Numbered from the stretch's first letter, positions 7,721 to 17,808 are shown. The stretch is 64,000 nucleotides of DNA from Saccharicrinis carchari (GCF_900182605.1 NZ_FXTB01000001.1:1182083-1246082); one strand, 5' to 3'. The notes: generated by a model not told the origin, from the sequence alone. A program made the numbers and translations.

Positions 7721-9367
7721 ATGAACATGTTTTGTTATCAGTGTCAGGAAGCAGCCAAAGGAACGGGCTGCACCATTAAGGGAGTTTGCGGCAAAACCGA
7801 TGAGGTAGCAGCACTGCAAGATGTATTGTTGTTTGTATCCAAGGGATTGGCTCATGCAAACACAGCGGCAGCCACCAAAGGATTGGATAGCGACAAAGCC
7901 TACAAATATTTGATCGACGCTTTGTTCATCACCATTACCAACGCCAATTTTGATGGGGCTAAGATAGAAGAAAAGATACGGGAAGGTATCGCACTTAGAG
8001 ATGAGCTTATAGCCAACATAGAAGCCAAAGGTGTAACAGTTCCTACGGACGAACCCAGTGTTAAATACGCAGGTAAAACCAAAAGCGACTTTTTGTCGAT
8101 AGCACCTTCTATCGGTGTTTTATCTATCGAAAACGAGGATATCCGCTCCTTAAAAGAACTCATGATATATGGCGTAAAAGGTATGGCTGCTTACGCCGAG
8201 CACGCCATGAACCTGGGTTATGAGAATAAAGAGGTTTGTGCATTTATTCAAAAAGCTTTGGTAGCCTCTACCGACAACAATTTAAATGTTGATGAATTGG
8301 TTGCACTGGTACTGGAAACCGGGAAAAACGGCGTTGATGTGATGGCACTGCTCGACAAGGCCAACACTGAAACCTACGGTAACCCGGAAATAACATCGGT
8401 GAACCTGGGCGTACGCAACAACCCGGCTATCCTTATTTCGGGTCACGACATGAAAGACATGGAAGAGCTATTAAAGCAAACCGAGGGCACCGGCGTGGAT
8501 GTTTATACGCACAGCGAAATGTTACCGGCTAACTACTATCCTGCCTTTAAAAAGTATGCGCATTTTGTGGGTAACTACGGGAATGCCTGGTGGAAACAAA
8601 AAGAAGAGTTCGAGAGCTTTAACGGGCCTGTACTTTTTACCACCAATTGTATTGTACCACCAAAAGAGAGTTACATAGACCGCATATACACAACCGGCAC
8701 CAGCGGATTTGAAGGATGCACGCACATTCCCGACCGTAAAAACGGACAGCCCAAAGACTTTAGCATTATAATAGAACATGCCAAAAAATGTGCTGCCCCA
8801 ACAGAAATAGAAACCGGAGAAATTGTGGGCGGCTTTGCACACAAGCAAGTGATGCAACTGGCCGACAAAGTAGTAGATGCCGTAAAGAGTGGTGCCATTA
8901 AAAAGTTTGTGGTAATGGGTGGTTGCGACGGAAGAATGAGCGACCGCAATTATTATACTGATTTTGCAAGCGAACTGCCCAACGACACGGTTATTATGAC
9001 GGCAGGATGTGCCAAGTACCGTTACAATAAACTTCAGTTGGGCGACATTGGTGGTATACCAAGGGTATTGGATGCAGGACAGTGCAACGATTCGTATTCA
9101 CTGGCTGTAATAGCGCTTAAACTAAAAGAGGTGTTTGGCTTGGACGACATCAACGATCTCCCTATTGTATACAACATTGCCTGGTACGAGCAAAAAGCTG
9201 TAATTGTATTATTGGCTCTGCTTAGCCTGGGTGTTAAAAACATCAACCTGGGACCTACATTGCCCGCATTCCTATCACCTAACGTAACCAAGGTATTGGT
9301 TGAAAACTTTGGTATTGGTGGCATCACAGATGTAAAAACCGATATCGAACGATTAATTCTTGCCTAA
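7721..9367 (+). CDS. hcp: Hydroxylamine reductase (hybrid cluster protein)
   Basis: Hcp holds a cubane 4Fe-4S and a hybrid 4Fe-2S-2O cluster, and reduces hydroxylamine to ammonia and, in vivo, nitric oxide to nitrous oxide. The 548-residue length and the N-terminal C5-C8-C17-C23 pattern (CX2CX8CX5C) define the class I, anaerobe-type protein. Later hybrid-cluster ligands are visible in the [23 protein letters not shown] and GQCNDSYS segments. It lies downstream of the ferredoxin-like gene and is closed by the terminator at 9396. With the divergent Crp/Fnr regulator this forms a nitrosative-stress module. The start is the ATG of MNMFCYQC. Confidence 0.97.
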   Translation: MNMFCYQCQEAAKGTGCTIKGVCGKTDEVAALQDVLLFVSKGLAHANTAAATKGLDSDKAYKYLIDALFITITNANFDGAKIEEKIREGIALRDELIANIEAKGVTVPTDEPSVKYAGKTKSDFLSIAPSIGVLSIENEDIRSLKELMIYGVKGMAAYAEHAMNLGYENKEVCAFIQKALVASTDNNLNVDELVALVLETGKNGVDVMALLDKANTETYGNPEITSVNLGVRNNPAILISGHDMKDMEELLKQTEGTGVDVYTHSEMLPANYYPAFKKYAHFVGNYGNAWWKQKEEFESFNGPVLFTTNCIVPPKESYIDRIYTTGTSGFEGCTHIPDRKNGQPKDFSIIIEHAKKCAAPTEIETGEIVGGFAHKQVMQLADKVVDAVKSGAIKKFVVMGGCDGRMSDRNYYTDFASELPNDTVIMTAGCAKYRYNKLQLGDIGGIPRVLDAGQCNDSYSLAVIALKLKEVFGLDDINDLPIVYNIAWYEQKAVIVLLALLSLGVKNINLGPTLPAFLSPNVTKVLVENFGIGGITDVKTDIERLILA

Positions 9368-9395
9368 ACCGTTCGGATAGTTATTAGAGAAATTC

Positions 9396-9429
9396 ATCCC
9401 CCATTGCATGCTCAGTGGGGGATTTTTTT
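9396..9429 (+). terminator. Terminator of hcp
   Basis: Arms 9396-9403 and 9416-9423 (8 bp, five G-C pairs) are followed by seven T, 28 bp after the hcp stop. Confidence 0.85.
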
Positions 9430-9462
9430 GTATCTCAATTTCACACATTATACTTTTGCACC

Positions 9463-10143
9463 CTATTTCAAAAACCGCTCAATATCCTTATCCTCGCCAA
9501 AAACCACCATTATATCATCCTTGTGCAGCACGGTATCAGCTTTGGCAATACCTTGCACTTGCAAGTTCGATTGTTTAAAACCCAGTAAGCTCCGCTTATA
9601 GGTTTTCCTCATGGTGGTTAGAATGGTGAGATTAAATTTTTCGCGCAAATCCAACTCCTGTAAGGTTTTGCCTTCATATTGTTCGGGCACATCAATTTTA
9701 ACGATGCTGTACCTATCCGACAATTCAAAGGAATCTATCAGGCCTTCCGTCGTTAGGTTTTTGGCCAGTTTATCGGCAGAATCCTTTTCGGGATGAACGA
9801 TTTCCTCAATCCCCATGGCATTTAACACGGTGGCTTGTGTATCGGAAACTATTCTTCCAATAATCCGTTTAGCATTCAATTGTTTAAGTACTGCAGTTGC
9901 CATAATCGAATTACCTTCATTTTCACCAATGCACATGATAACAGCATCGGCATCGCTTATGGGGAGCTCCATAGCCGAGTGCAAGTCCGTACAGTCGGCA
10001 CGAATGGTATGGGTAATGTCGTTTTTAAGCGCTTCTACATTAGCCATACGGCTATCTACCCCGATAACCTCATGCCCAAGCTCCGTTAGGCGTATGGCCA
10101 ATGACGACCCGAAATTTCCTAATCCGATGATTAAAAAGTTCAT
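9463..10143 (-). CDS. trkA: Trk/Ktr potassium uptake regulatory subunit
   Basis: A 226-residue cytoplasmic protein with an N-terminal Rossmann (TrkA-N/RCK) domain, seen as GLGNFGSSLA at 7-16 and the nucleotide-binding acidic residue in VIGVDSRMA near 30. A C-terminal TrkA-C domain covers about 140-226 and ends in a typical VVFGEDKDIERF segment. It binds NAD(H) or ATP/ADP and gates the membrane subunit. A single RCK unit, as here, is KtrA-like rather than the double-domain E. coli TrkA. The gene follows the membrane subunit by 12 bp, so they form an operon. Confidence 0.9.
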   Translation of the reverse strand: MNFLIIGLGNFGSSLAIRLTELGHEVIGVDSRMANVEALKNDITHTIRADCTDLHSAMELPISDADAVIMCIGENEGNSIMATAVLKQLNAKRIIGRIVSDTQATVLNAMGIEEIVHPEKDSADKLAKNLTTEGLIDSFELSDRYSIVKIDVPEQYEGKTLQELDLREKFNLTILTTMRKTYKRSLLGFKQSNLQVQGIAKADTVLHKDDIMVVFGEDKDIERFLK

Positions 10144-10155
10144 AATACGTAATTG

Positions 10156-11910
10156 TTAGTTGATTAAAACACCCTCGGTAGGGTATTCGTTATTCTTTTG
10201 TTTTATTTTCTTGAGCAGTGAAGTCAAAAAAGTGAGTGCCCCTATCCTACCTATAAACATGGTACTAATAATTAAATACTTGCCCCAGATGGATAAATCG
10301 CCTGTTATTCCCCTGCTCAACCCTACAGTGCTAAAAGCCGAAAAAACTTCAAAAATTAAATCATGTGCTTTTTTATCCGGCTCAACTACAGTGATTAGTA
10401 AAATAACCAAGCCGATAAAAAACAGGGATAGAAAAACAAAAGCGAAGGAACGCCTAAGCGAACTGTCCTGTATTTCGCGCTTGTTCAGTTCCACCTTACT
10501 CTTGCCCTTGGCCAAACTAATAGCATTTAAAAAGGCCAACGCAAAAGTACTTGTTTTAATACCTCCACCGGTAGAAGCCGGGGAAGCACCAATCCACATA
10601 AAAAACACAACAAACATCATGGCCGGAACACCCATCATAGCGGTATCTATGGTGGTAAAGCCCGCAGTTCGAGGTGTTGCTGCGGCAAAAAAAGCGGTCA
10701 GCAACTTACCAAAGCCGCGATGCTGTGCCAGGGTATTATTATACTCCAAAGCCCAGAAAATTAGTGTACCCACCAGTAGCAAACCAAATGTAGTATATAA
10801 AACCAACTTACTATTTAAGGTAAGCACATTGGCTCGATAAAAAACGCCTTTCCGTTTATAGAATCGTTGCAAGCCATTTCCGATGTAATACCTGCACCAG
10901 GCGTACAGATTAATAATAACAGGAAACCCCAGTCCACCCACAATAAACAGTAAAGCAATTACAAAGTGAAGGCTATAATTAAAGCGAAACCCTATCTCAA
11001 AAAAGCTATTGGAAAGCGTGGAGAACCCGGCATTGCAAAATGCCGAAACAGCATGAAAAAGAGAAAAGAAAATAGTGTTTGTATCGCCCGGGAGGGTCAT
11101 ATCCTTCACATGCAAGTAGATAAGCACAACACCAACACCTTCGGCCAATAGGGTAAATACAAGTATTTTTTTTAAGGTGGATAGAACTTTGGATATTTTA
11201 TTTTCGTTGGTAAAGTCACCCAACAATAAAAGGTTTTGGTACGAAGAGCCACCTAAAAAGAAGTAAGCAAAAAAACTGGTAAAGGTCATAATACCCAAAC
11301 CACCCAACTGCATCAAAATCAGAATAATAACTTGACCAAACACAGTAAAATAGCTGCCCGTATCTACCACAGTCAAGCCGGTAACACAAACAGCACTAGT
11401 AGATGTAAATAAGGCATTTGTAAAGCTGATGTCGCTATGGGTGGCCTTGGGTAGCATAAGGAGCAAGCTGCCCACCAAAATGAGCAAGGCAAAACTTAAC
11501 ACAAAAATTATTGCCGGATTAGTGCGTTGATACCGCCAATTCAATTTTAACTCAGATGCTTCGCGCACAAAACTTAAGGCAAACGCAAAAAAGAGTATTA
11601 TTTTAGGATTCGCCCAAGTACTAAACGAATCGCTTACCAAGGAGCCAAAAGGAACAACAACCATTACCCCCACATAAAAAAGCCACAAGGTGATTTCAAT
11701 AAGCCATATTCTTACTTTCTGATAATTTTTAAAATTAACGATATACTTTATCGGTACACCAACTATAATGCCACCCAATAAAATAGGATAAGCTGTATTG
11801 ATAGCAAGTAGCAAATCCAATTTTTGACTAAACCCAAAATCAAAGACAATTAAGCACATGGCCATGCTGCTAAAAAAGAAGCCTAGGTATTTTAGCGCTT
11901 TAAATTTCAT
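10156..11910 (-). CDS. trkH: Trk/Ktr potassium uptake membrane subunit (TrkH family)
   Basis: A 584-residue polytopic membrane protein of the superfamily of K+ transporters. The four pore-loop filter segments can be picked out: TSTSAVCVTGLTVVDTGS, FCNAGFSTLSNSF, TPRTAGFTTID and FSTVGLSRGITGD. Each keeps the filter glycine needed for K+ selectivity. About four extra N-terminal membrane segments precede the first pore loop, which is common in Bacteroidota versions. Cotranscription with the RCK subunit (12-bp gap) supports regulated K+ uptake in turgor control. Upstream lies a block of heptad repeats starting 23 bp before the ATG, so the promoter must be very close to, or inside, that block. Confidence 0.9.
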   Translation of the reverse strand: MKFKALKYLGFFFSSMAMCLIVFDFGFSQKLDLLLAINTAYPILLGGIIVGVPIKYIVNFKNYQKVRIWLIEITLWLFYVGVMVVVPFGSLVSDSFSTWANPKIILFFAFALSFVREASELKLNWRYQRTNPAIIFVLSFALLILVGSLLLMLPKATHSDISFTNALFTSTSAVCVTGLTVVDTGSYFTVFGQVIILILMQLGGLGIMTFTSFFAYFFLGGSSYQNLLLLGDFTNENKISKVLSTLKKILVFTLLAEGVGVVLIYLHVKDMTLPGDTNTIFFSLFHAVSAFCNAGFSTLSNSFFEIGFRFNYSLHFVIALLFIVGGLGFPVIINLYAWCRYYIGNGLQRFYKRKGVFYRANVLTLNSKLVLYTTFGLLLVGTLIFWALEYNNTLAQHRGFGKLLTAFFAAATPRTAGFTTIDTAMMGVPAMMFVVFFMWIGASPASTGGGIKTSTFALAFLNAISLAKGKSKVELNKREIQDSSLRRSFAFVFLSLFFIGLVILLITVVEPDKKAHDLIFEVFSAFSTVGLSRGITGDLSIWGKYLIISTMFIGRIGALTFLTSLLKKIKQKNNEYPTEGVLIN

Positions 11911-11933
11911 GTGATTAAAGATAAATAAAAAAC

Positions 11934-11981
11934 AGAGATTAGAGATTAGAGATTAGAGATTAGAGGTTAGAGGTTAGAGTT
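11934..11981. repeat. Tandem heptad repeat AGAGATT/AGAGGTT
   Basis: About 6.8 units: four perfect AGAGATT copies, one of which starts at 11934, then two AGAGGTT copies and a partial one. The block starts 23 bp upstream of the trkH start codon. Confidence 0.9.
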
Positions 11982-12073
11982 ACAAGTAGAAAATTACAAG
12001 TTGAAAGTTACACGTAAATGACAATAAAGAAGCGGATAGCGAACAGAAAATTGCGCAACCCGTAAAACCGGCA

Positions 12074-12143
12074 AACTGATAACTGTTTACTGATAACTGT
12101 TTACTGATAACTGATAACTGATAACTGATAACTGATAACTGAC
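12074..12143. repeat. Tandem heptad repeat, NTNACTG family, ten units
   Basis: Ten consecutive 7-bp units alternate ATAACTG and TTTACTG before becoming a homogeneous run of ATAACTG. The same consensus recurs at 12225-12278 and 44939-44990. Confidence 0.9.
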
Positions 12144-12224
12144 TACTGCTTTCCCAGTTTATCAACAAACACGCCGTCAAAATTTAAATTTGAATAAGGG
12201 GACGGGATGTTGCATTGCTCCACC

Positions 12225-12278
12225 TGATTCCTGATTACTGCTAACTGTTAACTGTTAACTGCTAATTGCTAACTGCTC
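12225..12278. repeat. Tandem heptad repeat, NTNACTG family, running up to a stop codon
   Basis: About seven to eight degenerate units (ATTACTG, CTAACTG, TTAACTG, CTAATTG) run up to and over the stop codon of the TolC-like gene (12277-12279). Confidence 0.85.
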
Positions 12279-13668
12279 AAACATAATCCATAATTTTACC
12301 CGCCATTTGCAGCAGGGATATCTCCGCCAGTTTGGTCTGAAATTTTACCGATATGAGTCTTTCTTCGGCATCGAGGAGGCTCTTTTGCACCTCGCGCAGT
12401 TCCAGGCCGGATAGTGCTCCCAAGCGGTAGCGCTCCATGGCTATTTCTAAGTTTTCACGCGCTACACCTAAATTTTGTTCCTCTAATTGCAACAGTCTTA
12501 AGTTATTTTCATAAGCATAATAAATGGTCAGCAACTCGGCTTTAATATCCTGCTCCACCTCCTGATAGCGGTGCACCTTATTTTCTATTTCAATAGTAGC
12601 ATTGGCTTTTTCGCGGCGCCGGTTAAAACCGTCGAAAATATCCATTCCTAAGGTGATACCATAATCAAATGTACGATTATGTTGATTTTTCAGGCTACGC
12701 TCCCCATAATCGCCCAAAGTACCCGAACCGTATCCTCGGTATCCATAATTATATCCTGAAGTAAGGTTTAAGTATGGATAGGAACGCGAGGCTATTATTT
12801 TATAATCCAGCTCTGAGATAAGCTGATTTTTTTTTGCCATTTGAAGGCCGGTATTTCGTACCAGGGTCATTTCCAGCAGCTCGGCATACAACAAATTTGG
12901 GTTTACCGCAATAGAAGTATCGGCCACTTGTATATTTTCCTCAATATTTTCCAGAGCCATCAGTTTTTTCAGACGTACCTCCGATTCCAGAATCGCTTCA
13001 TTCTGTCTTGCCAGGCGCGAGCTGTCGGCATTAAGGTAAACTACCGATTGCAATAATTCCAATTTTGATGATGAACCCAACAGATAACGCTCCTCATCAA
13101 TTCTCACTCTTTCTCGTGAAAGCGAAACAGCATATTTCATGTTGTTTTGGTAATTCAACTGCTGGATATAATAATAATATTCCGACACAATTTGGGCCAC
13201 CAGATTTTCCATCGACATTTGGACATTTAGCTCTCCCATCCGGTTCAGCTCATGCAATTTTTGCCACGAGGTTTGCACATTAAAGCCCCTAAACAGCGGC
13301 ATACTAAAGTTGATACCGGCAGAGCCTGTGGTGTTGTGTACGCCGCTGGTCTCTTTTTTGGTATCATCGTTCATGTTCTGAACCGTGGAGTTCACATTAC
13401 CACCCAAGCGACCGCTGGCCGATAAAGTGGGTAAAAAGCCTGCATTACCAATGGTAACATTATTATCGGCCATTTGTGCATTGTTACGAGCCACTTTTAC
13501 GGTAAAATTTTGTTCCAGTCCGGTGGTCACGCAACGTTCTAAATCATAAATTTCCTGTGCACCCAGGTCAGTCGCCCACAAAAAGATCAGCAAAAATAAG
13601 GAGTGCCATTTTATGCAGTCTTTTTTAGTACTCAGATATTTCGGTTTTAATAACAGCATTGTGGTCAT
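12277..13668 (-). CDS. TolC-family outer membrane efflux protein
   Basis: A 463-residue protein with a signal peptide (LFLLIFLWATDLGAQ, cleavage near residue 38) and the two long coiled-coil halves of the TolC fold (about 45-235 and 260-455). It forms the outer membrane channel of a tripartite pump. The ATG shares one base with the stop codon of the RND gene (TAATG), so translation is probably coupled. It is the last gene of the MFP-RND-TolC operon; its stop codon lies at the edge of a heptad repeat block, so the extreme C-terminus may vary between strains. Confidence 0.9.
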   Translation of the reverse strand: MTTMLLLKPKYLSTKKDCIKWHSLFLLIFLWATDLGAQEIYDLERCVTTGLEQNFTVKVARNNAQMADNNVTIGNAGFLPTLSASGRLGGNVNSTVQNMNDDTKKETSGVHNTTGSAGINFSMPLFRGFNVQTSWQKLHELNRMGELNVQMSMENLVAQIVSEYYYYIQQLNYQNNMKYAVSLSRERVRIDEERYLLGSSSKLELLQSVVYLNADSSRLARQNEAILESEVRLKKLMALENIEENIQVADTSIAVNPNLLYAELLEMTLVRNTGLQMAKKNQLISELDYKIIASRSYPYLNLTSGYNYGYRGYGSGTLGDYGERSLKNQHNRTFDYGITLGMDIFDGFNRRREKANATIEIENKVHRYQEVEQDIKAELLTIYYAYENNLRLLQLEEQNLGVARENLEIAMERYRLGALSGLELREVQKSLLDAEERLISVKFQTKLAEISLLQMAGKIMDYV

Positions 13669-16600
13669 TATTTTTTTCGTTCGCTCGATATCAATAAGTA
13701 AATACCGGGGATAACGTACAAGGTTAAAAAAGTAGCAATTACCAGTCCGCCAACTACAGCAGTACCCATAGCTATACGGCTTTGAGCGCCCTCGCCCAAT
13801 CCCATAGCAAGGGGTAAAATACCCAGAATGGTAGAGAGGCTGGTCATAAGAATAGGGCGAAAACGTGCCGCCGATGCAAATTTTATAGCCTCCAATTTGT
13901 CCAAGCCGGCCGCTTTGCGCTGGTTGGCAAATTCAACAATCAAAATTCCGTTTTTACTTACCAATCCAATCAACATGATAATGCCTATCTGGCTAAATAT
14001 ATTCATAGTAATATTAAAATACCACATAAATATTAGCGCTCCCGTTAATGCCAGGGGAACGGTCATCATTACGATAATAGGATCCTTAAAACTCTCGAAC
14101 TGTGCCGAGAGCACCAAAAAGATAAGCAGTATGGCCAGCAGGAAAGCAAACATCAGGCTCGATGAACTTTCCATAAAGTCTTTTGAATCACCATCGAGGG
14201 CAGTACGGAACGAATCGTCAAGTACATCTTTGGCTATCCTGTCCATTTCGGCAATTCCCTCACTTATGGTATAGCCATCGGCCAAGCTGGATGAAACGGT
14301 GGCCGCCACAAAACGGTTGTAACGGTATAATTGAGGTGGAGCGGTAGTTTCACGTAAAGTAACAAAATTATCCAATTGCATCATATCGCCCTTGTTGTTG
14401 CGTACGTACAGCGATTTTAAATCTAAAGGTTTGTTACGTGCCTCTCGGGGTATTTCGCCCAGGATTTCGTATTGCTTACCATTCATAATAAAATAACCGA
14501 AACGTTGCCCGCTAAGCGCCAACTGCAGTGTTTGCCCAATATTTTGTGTGGAAACACCCAGAAGATTGGCTTTATCGCGATTTATTTCGATTTGTAACTC
14601 CGGCTTGGTGAATTTTAGGTTTACATCGGCCATCACAAACATAGGATTATCGTGCACTCTGGCCATAAATGCCGGTAATATTTTACGCAATTTATCAATA
14701 GTAGGTGCCTGCAAAACATATTGAATGGGCTGGCGCGCTCGTCTTCCACCAAAGGTGGAACGTTGCACAATATTGGAACGGGCCTTGGTTTTTTTGCGCA
14801 ACTCGCCGGTCAATCGGCTCGCAATTTCCTGCTGCGACCGTTCACGCTCCGCAGGTTTAACCAGGGCCGTACGTACAAAAGCCCAACTACCCCTAACCAG
14901 TGTAATAATATTTGAAGCCTCGGGTACCTCCTCTTTTACTAAAGCCCCCACATCCTCCACATAGTCGAAGTTAAACTCGTAGGTAGCACCCTGGGGCGGC
15001 GTTATCCGCACGTTAAATTGCGAACGGTCTTCCAGTGGCGCCATTTCAGCAGGAATGGCTTTCCATAAAGCAAAGATGAGCAGCCCTGAACCTATCAAAA
15101 TAAAAAGAGAGATAAATTTTCGTTGCAGAAATCTATCCAACGATCCTTTGTAGGTATTGTTAAGTCGAACAAAATATTTTTCAGACCAATTATAAAACTG
15201 GCTGTGCTTTTGCCTGGTTTTAAGCAACTTGGTACTAAGCATAGGCGTAAAAGTAAGCGCCACAAAGGATGAGATGGCCACCGCACCGGCAATAACAATG
15301 CTAAACTCTCGAAAAAGCCGTCCCGTCATCCCCTCCAGAAATACAATGGGAAAGAAAACGGCCACCAGGGTAACGGTAGTTGCGATGATAGCAAAAAATA
15401 TTTCATTGGCGCCTTCCAGTCCGGCTTTTCGGGGGCTCATACCACGCTCAATCTTTACATATATATTTTCCATCATTACAATAGCATCATCCACAACTAA
15501 ACCTATGGAAAGTACAATAGCCAGTAAGGTGAGCACGTTGATGGTGAAATTAGCAAGGTACATGATAAAAAAAGTACCAACCAGCGAAACCGGGATTACC
15601 AGTATGGGGATAATTGTAGTGCGCCAATCGCGCAAAAAGAAAAAGATAATGATAACCACCAACAAAAAAGCCACGTAAATAGTGGTTTCCACTTCGCTGA
15701 TGGATGCGCGGATATAATCCGTATTGTCAAAACCTATTTCAAAATCTACATCATCCGGCAAATCCTTTTTTATGAAAGCTAGCCGTTGGTACACATCATC
15801 TACTATTTCGATGTGATTGGCTCCGGGCTGAGGTATAATTACGGTGGCCACCATGGGTATGCCGTTCATTTTCATGATGCCACGTAAGTCCTCGGGCCCC
15901 AGTTCGGCACGGCCTATGTCGCGTACCCGGATGAGCTGACTACCCTCCTGTTTAAGTATCAGGTTGTCGAACTCCTCGGGCGTAGTCATCAGACCCAGTG
16001 TACGTATGGTCAGTTCGGTGGTGTTGCCCTCGATACTCCCGGCTGGAAGTTCCACGTTTTCGCGTTGTAGTGCGTTGCGCACGTCCAGGGGCGTCATTTG
16101 GTAGCCTGCCAGCTTAGCCGGGTCGAGCCATATACGCATGGCATAACGTTTTTCGCCCCATATGGCCACTGAGCTTACACCCGATACGGTTTGCAATTGT
16201 TCCTTAAAAGTTAGTTCCGCAATCTCTGATAGTTCCAGTAGCGATCGTTTGGGACTTCGCACAGCAACCATCAGAATAGGACTGGCATCGGCATCGGCCT
16301 TTGTAACGGTGGGCGGATCCACATCGCGCGGCAGATAGCGTTGTGCCTGCGAAACCTTATCGCGCACATCGTTAGCGGCCGTCTCCAGGTCCACACTCAG
16401 CTCAAACTCAACCGTAATGCGGCTTCGTCCCTGACTACTGCTACTGGTAAGGGTGCGTATGCCCGGTATGCCGTTGATAGATTGTTCTAGTGGCTCGGTA
16501 ATCTGCGATTCAATAACATCGGAATTGGCACCGGGGTAGGAGGTGCTCACCGATATGATGGGCGGATCGACACTGGGAAACTCCCGCACGCCTAAATAGG

Positions 16601-16688
16601 TAATCCCAATAGCTCCAAAAAGTAGGATAACCAGTGAGAAAACGGTAGCCAGAACGGGGCGCTGTATACTTATTGATGAAAGACTCAT
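13668..16688 (-). CDS. RND efflux pump inner membrane transporter (HAE1/AcrB type)
   Basis: With the start at 16688 the protein has 1006 residues and the usual 12 membrane segments, with two large periplasmic loops. The proton-relay Asp pair is present in TM4 (IGLVVDDAIVMMENI) and the Lys in TM10 (GLVSKNGILIVEF). It is a proton antiporter exporting hydrophobic or amphiphilic compounds, in a trimer with the adjacent MFP and TolC proteins. A longer frame begins at 16718, but an AAAGGAG sequence 10 bp before the ATG at 16688 and overlap with the upstream gene favour the shorter start. Substrate cannot be predicted. Confidence 0.93.
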   Translation of the reverse strand: MSLSSISIQRPVLATVFSLVILLFGAIGITYLGVREFPSVDPPIISVSTSYPGANSDVIESQITEPLEQSINGIPGIRTLTSSSSQGRSRITVEFELSVDLETAANDVRDKVSQAQRYLPRDVDPPTVTKADADASPILMVAVRSPKRSLLELSEIAELTFKEQLQTVSGVSSVAIWGEKRYAMRIWLDPAKLAGYQMTPLDVRNALQRENVELPAGSIEGNTTELTIRTLGLMTTPEEFDNLILKQEGSQLIRVRDIGRAELGPEDLRGIMKMNGIPMVATVIIPQPGANHIEIVDDVYQRLAFIKKDLPDDVDFEIGFDNTDYIRASISEVETTIYVAFLLVVIIIFFFLRDWRTTIIPILVIPVSLVGTFFIMYLANFTINVLTLLAIVLSIGLVVDDAIVMMENIYVKIERGMSPRKAGLEGANEIFFAIIATTVTLVAVFFPIVFLEGMTGRLFREFSIVIAGAVAISSFVALTFTPMLSTKLLKTRQKHSQFYNWSEKYFVRLNNTYKGSLDRFLQRKFISLFILIGSGLLIFALWKAIPAEMAPLEDRSQFNVRITPPQGATYEFNFDYVEDVGALVKEEVPEASNIITLVRGSWAFVRTALVKPAERERSQQEIASRLTGELRKKTKARSNIVQRSTFGGRRARQPIQYVLQAPTIDKLRKILPAFMARVHDNPMFVMADVNLKFTKPELQIEINRDKANLLGVSTQNIGQTLQLALSGQRFGYFIMNGKQYEILGEIPREARNKPLDLKSLYVRNNKGDMMQLDNFVTLRETTAPPQLYRYNRFVAATVSSSLADGYTISEGIAEMDRIAKDVLDDSFRTALDGDSKDFMESSSSLMFAFLLAILLIFLVLSAQFESFKDPIIVMMTVPLALTGALIFMWYFNITMNIFSQIGIIMLIGLVSKNGILIVEFANQRKAAGLDKLEAIKFASAARFRPILMTSLSTILGILPLAMGLGEGAQSRIAMGTAVVGGLVIATFLTLYVIPGIYLLISSERKK

Positions 16689-16698
16689 ATTGTTTATT

Positions 16699-16705
16699 CT
16701 CCTTT
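16699..16705 (-). promoter_or_regulatory. Strong Shine-Dalgarno site deciding the RND start
   Basis: AAAGGAG on the minus strand, 10 bp before the ATG at 16688, overlaps the stop codon of the MFP gene. Such strong sites are rare in this window. Confidence 0.7.
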
Positions 16706-17808
16706 TAATGATTGACAATCAAAGTGTCAAGCCGCACCGGCACATCTTCCCTGAGTTGCAGTATGGCTGTAGTAAGCAGGGTATCGCCAAAACTAAGGCC
16801 TGTACGTATTTGTATGTGCGATTCGGTGCGTAAGCCGGTACCTACTTTCACTTCCTTTGCTCTCCCGTTTTTATAAATAAACACCTTTTCGCCCGACATT
16901 TCGGCAATTAATGCCTGTGTGGGTATGGATGCTGTATTTTTTATTTCGGACAGGCGCGCCCTTACACTGGCAAATCGCCCCGGCTTTAGTTCCTCATTTT
17001 TATTGGCATACATTGCCCTCACCACGATAGTACGTGTATTTATATCCACCTGTGGGGCAATGGCATATACCTTTGCCTCAAAAGGTTCAGGGAATCCATC
17101 TACTTGAAATGTGAGCGGAAAACCGGGTGTTACTTCTCCGGAGTAGCGTTCCGGAATGGAAAACTCTATCTTCAAAGGCCGGGTTTTCACCAATCGTACA
17201 ATTTTGGTTTGGGTGGTGGCATAGGCTCCTTCCGAAATCATCCGCAGCCCTACGGTACCATCAAAAGGTGCACGTAGTTCTGTTTCGGCTATACGTGCCT
17301 CAATGAGCATAATGTCGGCTTCGATAGTCTGCAGCTCCGTGGCCACCTGGTCATAACTTTCGCGGCTGATCGCATCGCGCTCCAATAACTGCTTTTGCCG
17401 AAACTCACGTTCCGTAACCAATTTTTTTTGTGCCTGTAGTTTTAACAACTGTGCCTGCAATGGCTTGTCGTTAATTTTGGCCAGCAAAGCTCCCTTTTTT
17501 ACCGAGCGCCCCTCGGAAAAATAAATACCCACCACTTTTCCCGAAGTTTCAAAAGCCAAATCCACTACTTCGTCGGGCAGTAAAGAACCGGTGCTATATA
17601 AAAGCTCGCTCATATCGGAAGGTTTAATTACATACCCACTGGCATAAATAGCTTGCCTCTCTCCACCCATTCCAGGCCCTCTTGATGGTGAACCGGATTT
17701 ATTTTGATCTGCAAAAAGCGGTTTTAGTTTTGGATAAAGTATAATACCTGCCATCACAACAATAAGGATGATGGTGGAGCCTATTTTAAAAGATTTTTTT
17801 TTTGCCAC
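16705..17808 (-). CDS. RND periplasmic adaptor (membrane fusion protein)
   Basis: A 367-residue protein, first gene of the efflux operon. One N-terminal membrane anchor (about 10-26) replaces the usual lipobox. A glycine-rich, low-complexity linker (about 36-52) is followed by the first half of the lipoyl domain, an alpha-helical hairpin (about 115-165), the second lipoyl half (RAPFDGTVGLRMISEGAYA near 178), the beta-barrel (about 205-280) and the membrane-proximal domain. It bridges the RND pump and TolC in the periplasm. Confidence 0.9.
   Translation of the reverse strand: MAKKKSFKIGSTIILIVVMAGIILYPKLKPLFADQNKSGSPSRGPGMGGERQAIYASGYVIKPSDMSELLYSTGSLLPDEVVDLAFETSGKVVGIYFSEGRSVKKGALLAKINDKPLQAQLLKLQAQKKLVTEREFRQKQLLERDAISRESYDQVATELQTIEADIMLIEARIAETELRAPFDGTVGLRMISEGAYATTQTKIVRLVKTRPLKIEFSIPERYSGEVTPGFPLTFQVDGFPEPFEAKVYAIAPQVDINTRTIVVRAMYANKNEELKPGRFASVRARLSEIKNTASIPTQALIAEMSGEKVFIYKNGRAKEVKVGTGLRTESHIQIRTGLSFGDTLLTTAILQLREDVPVRLDTLIVNH

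Larger units (their letters stand above)
11911..12276. other. Intergenic region filled with tandem heptad repeats
   Basis: Three repeat blocks occupy about half of this 366-bp stretch (11934-11981, 12074-12143, 12225-12278). Between the first two lies a 14-bp unit present twice (TTACAAGTWGAAAR, about 11979-12007), that is, two heptads. No gene is seen; the 66-codon minus-strand frame here is mostly translated repeat. Confidence 0.7.

Noticed and set aside
12074-12143. CRISPR array
   Set aside because: The repeat is 7 bp with no spacers and no cas genes in the window.
11980-12180. 66-codon minus-strand ORF with SVISYQLSVISKQLSV-type sequence
   Set aside because: The peptide is simply translated heptad repeat.
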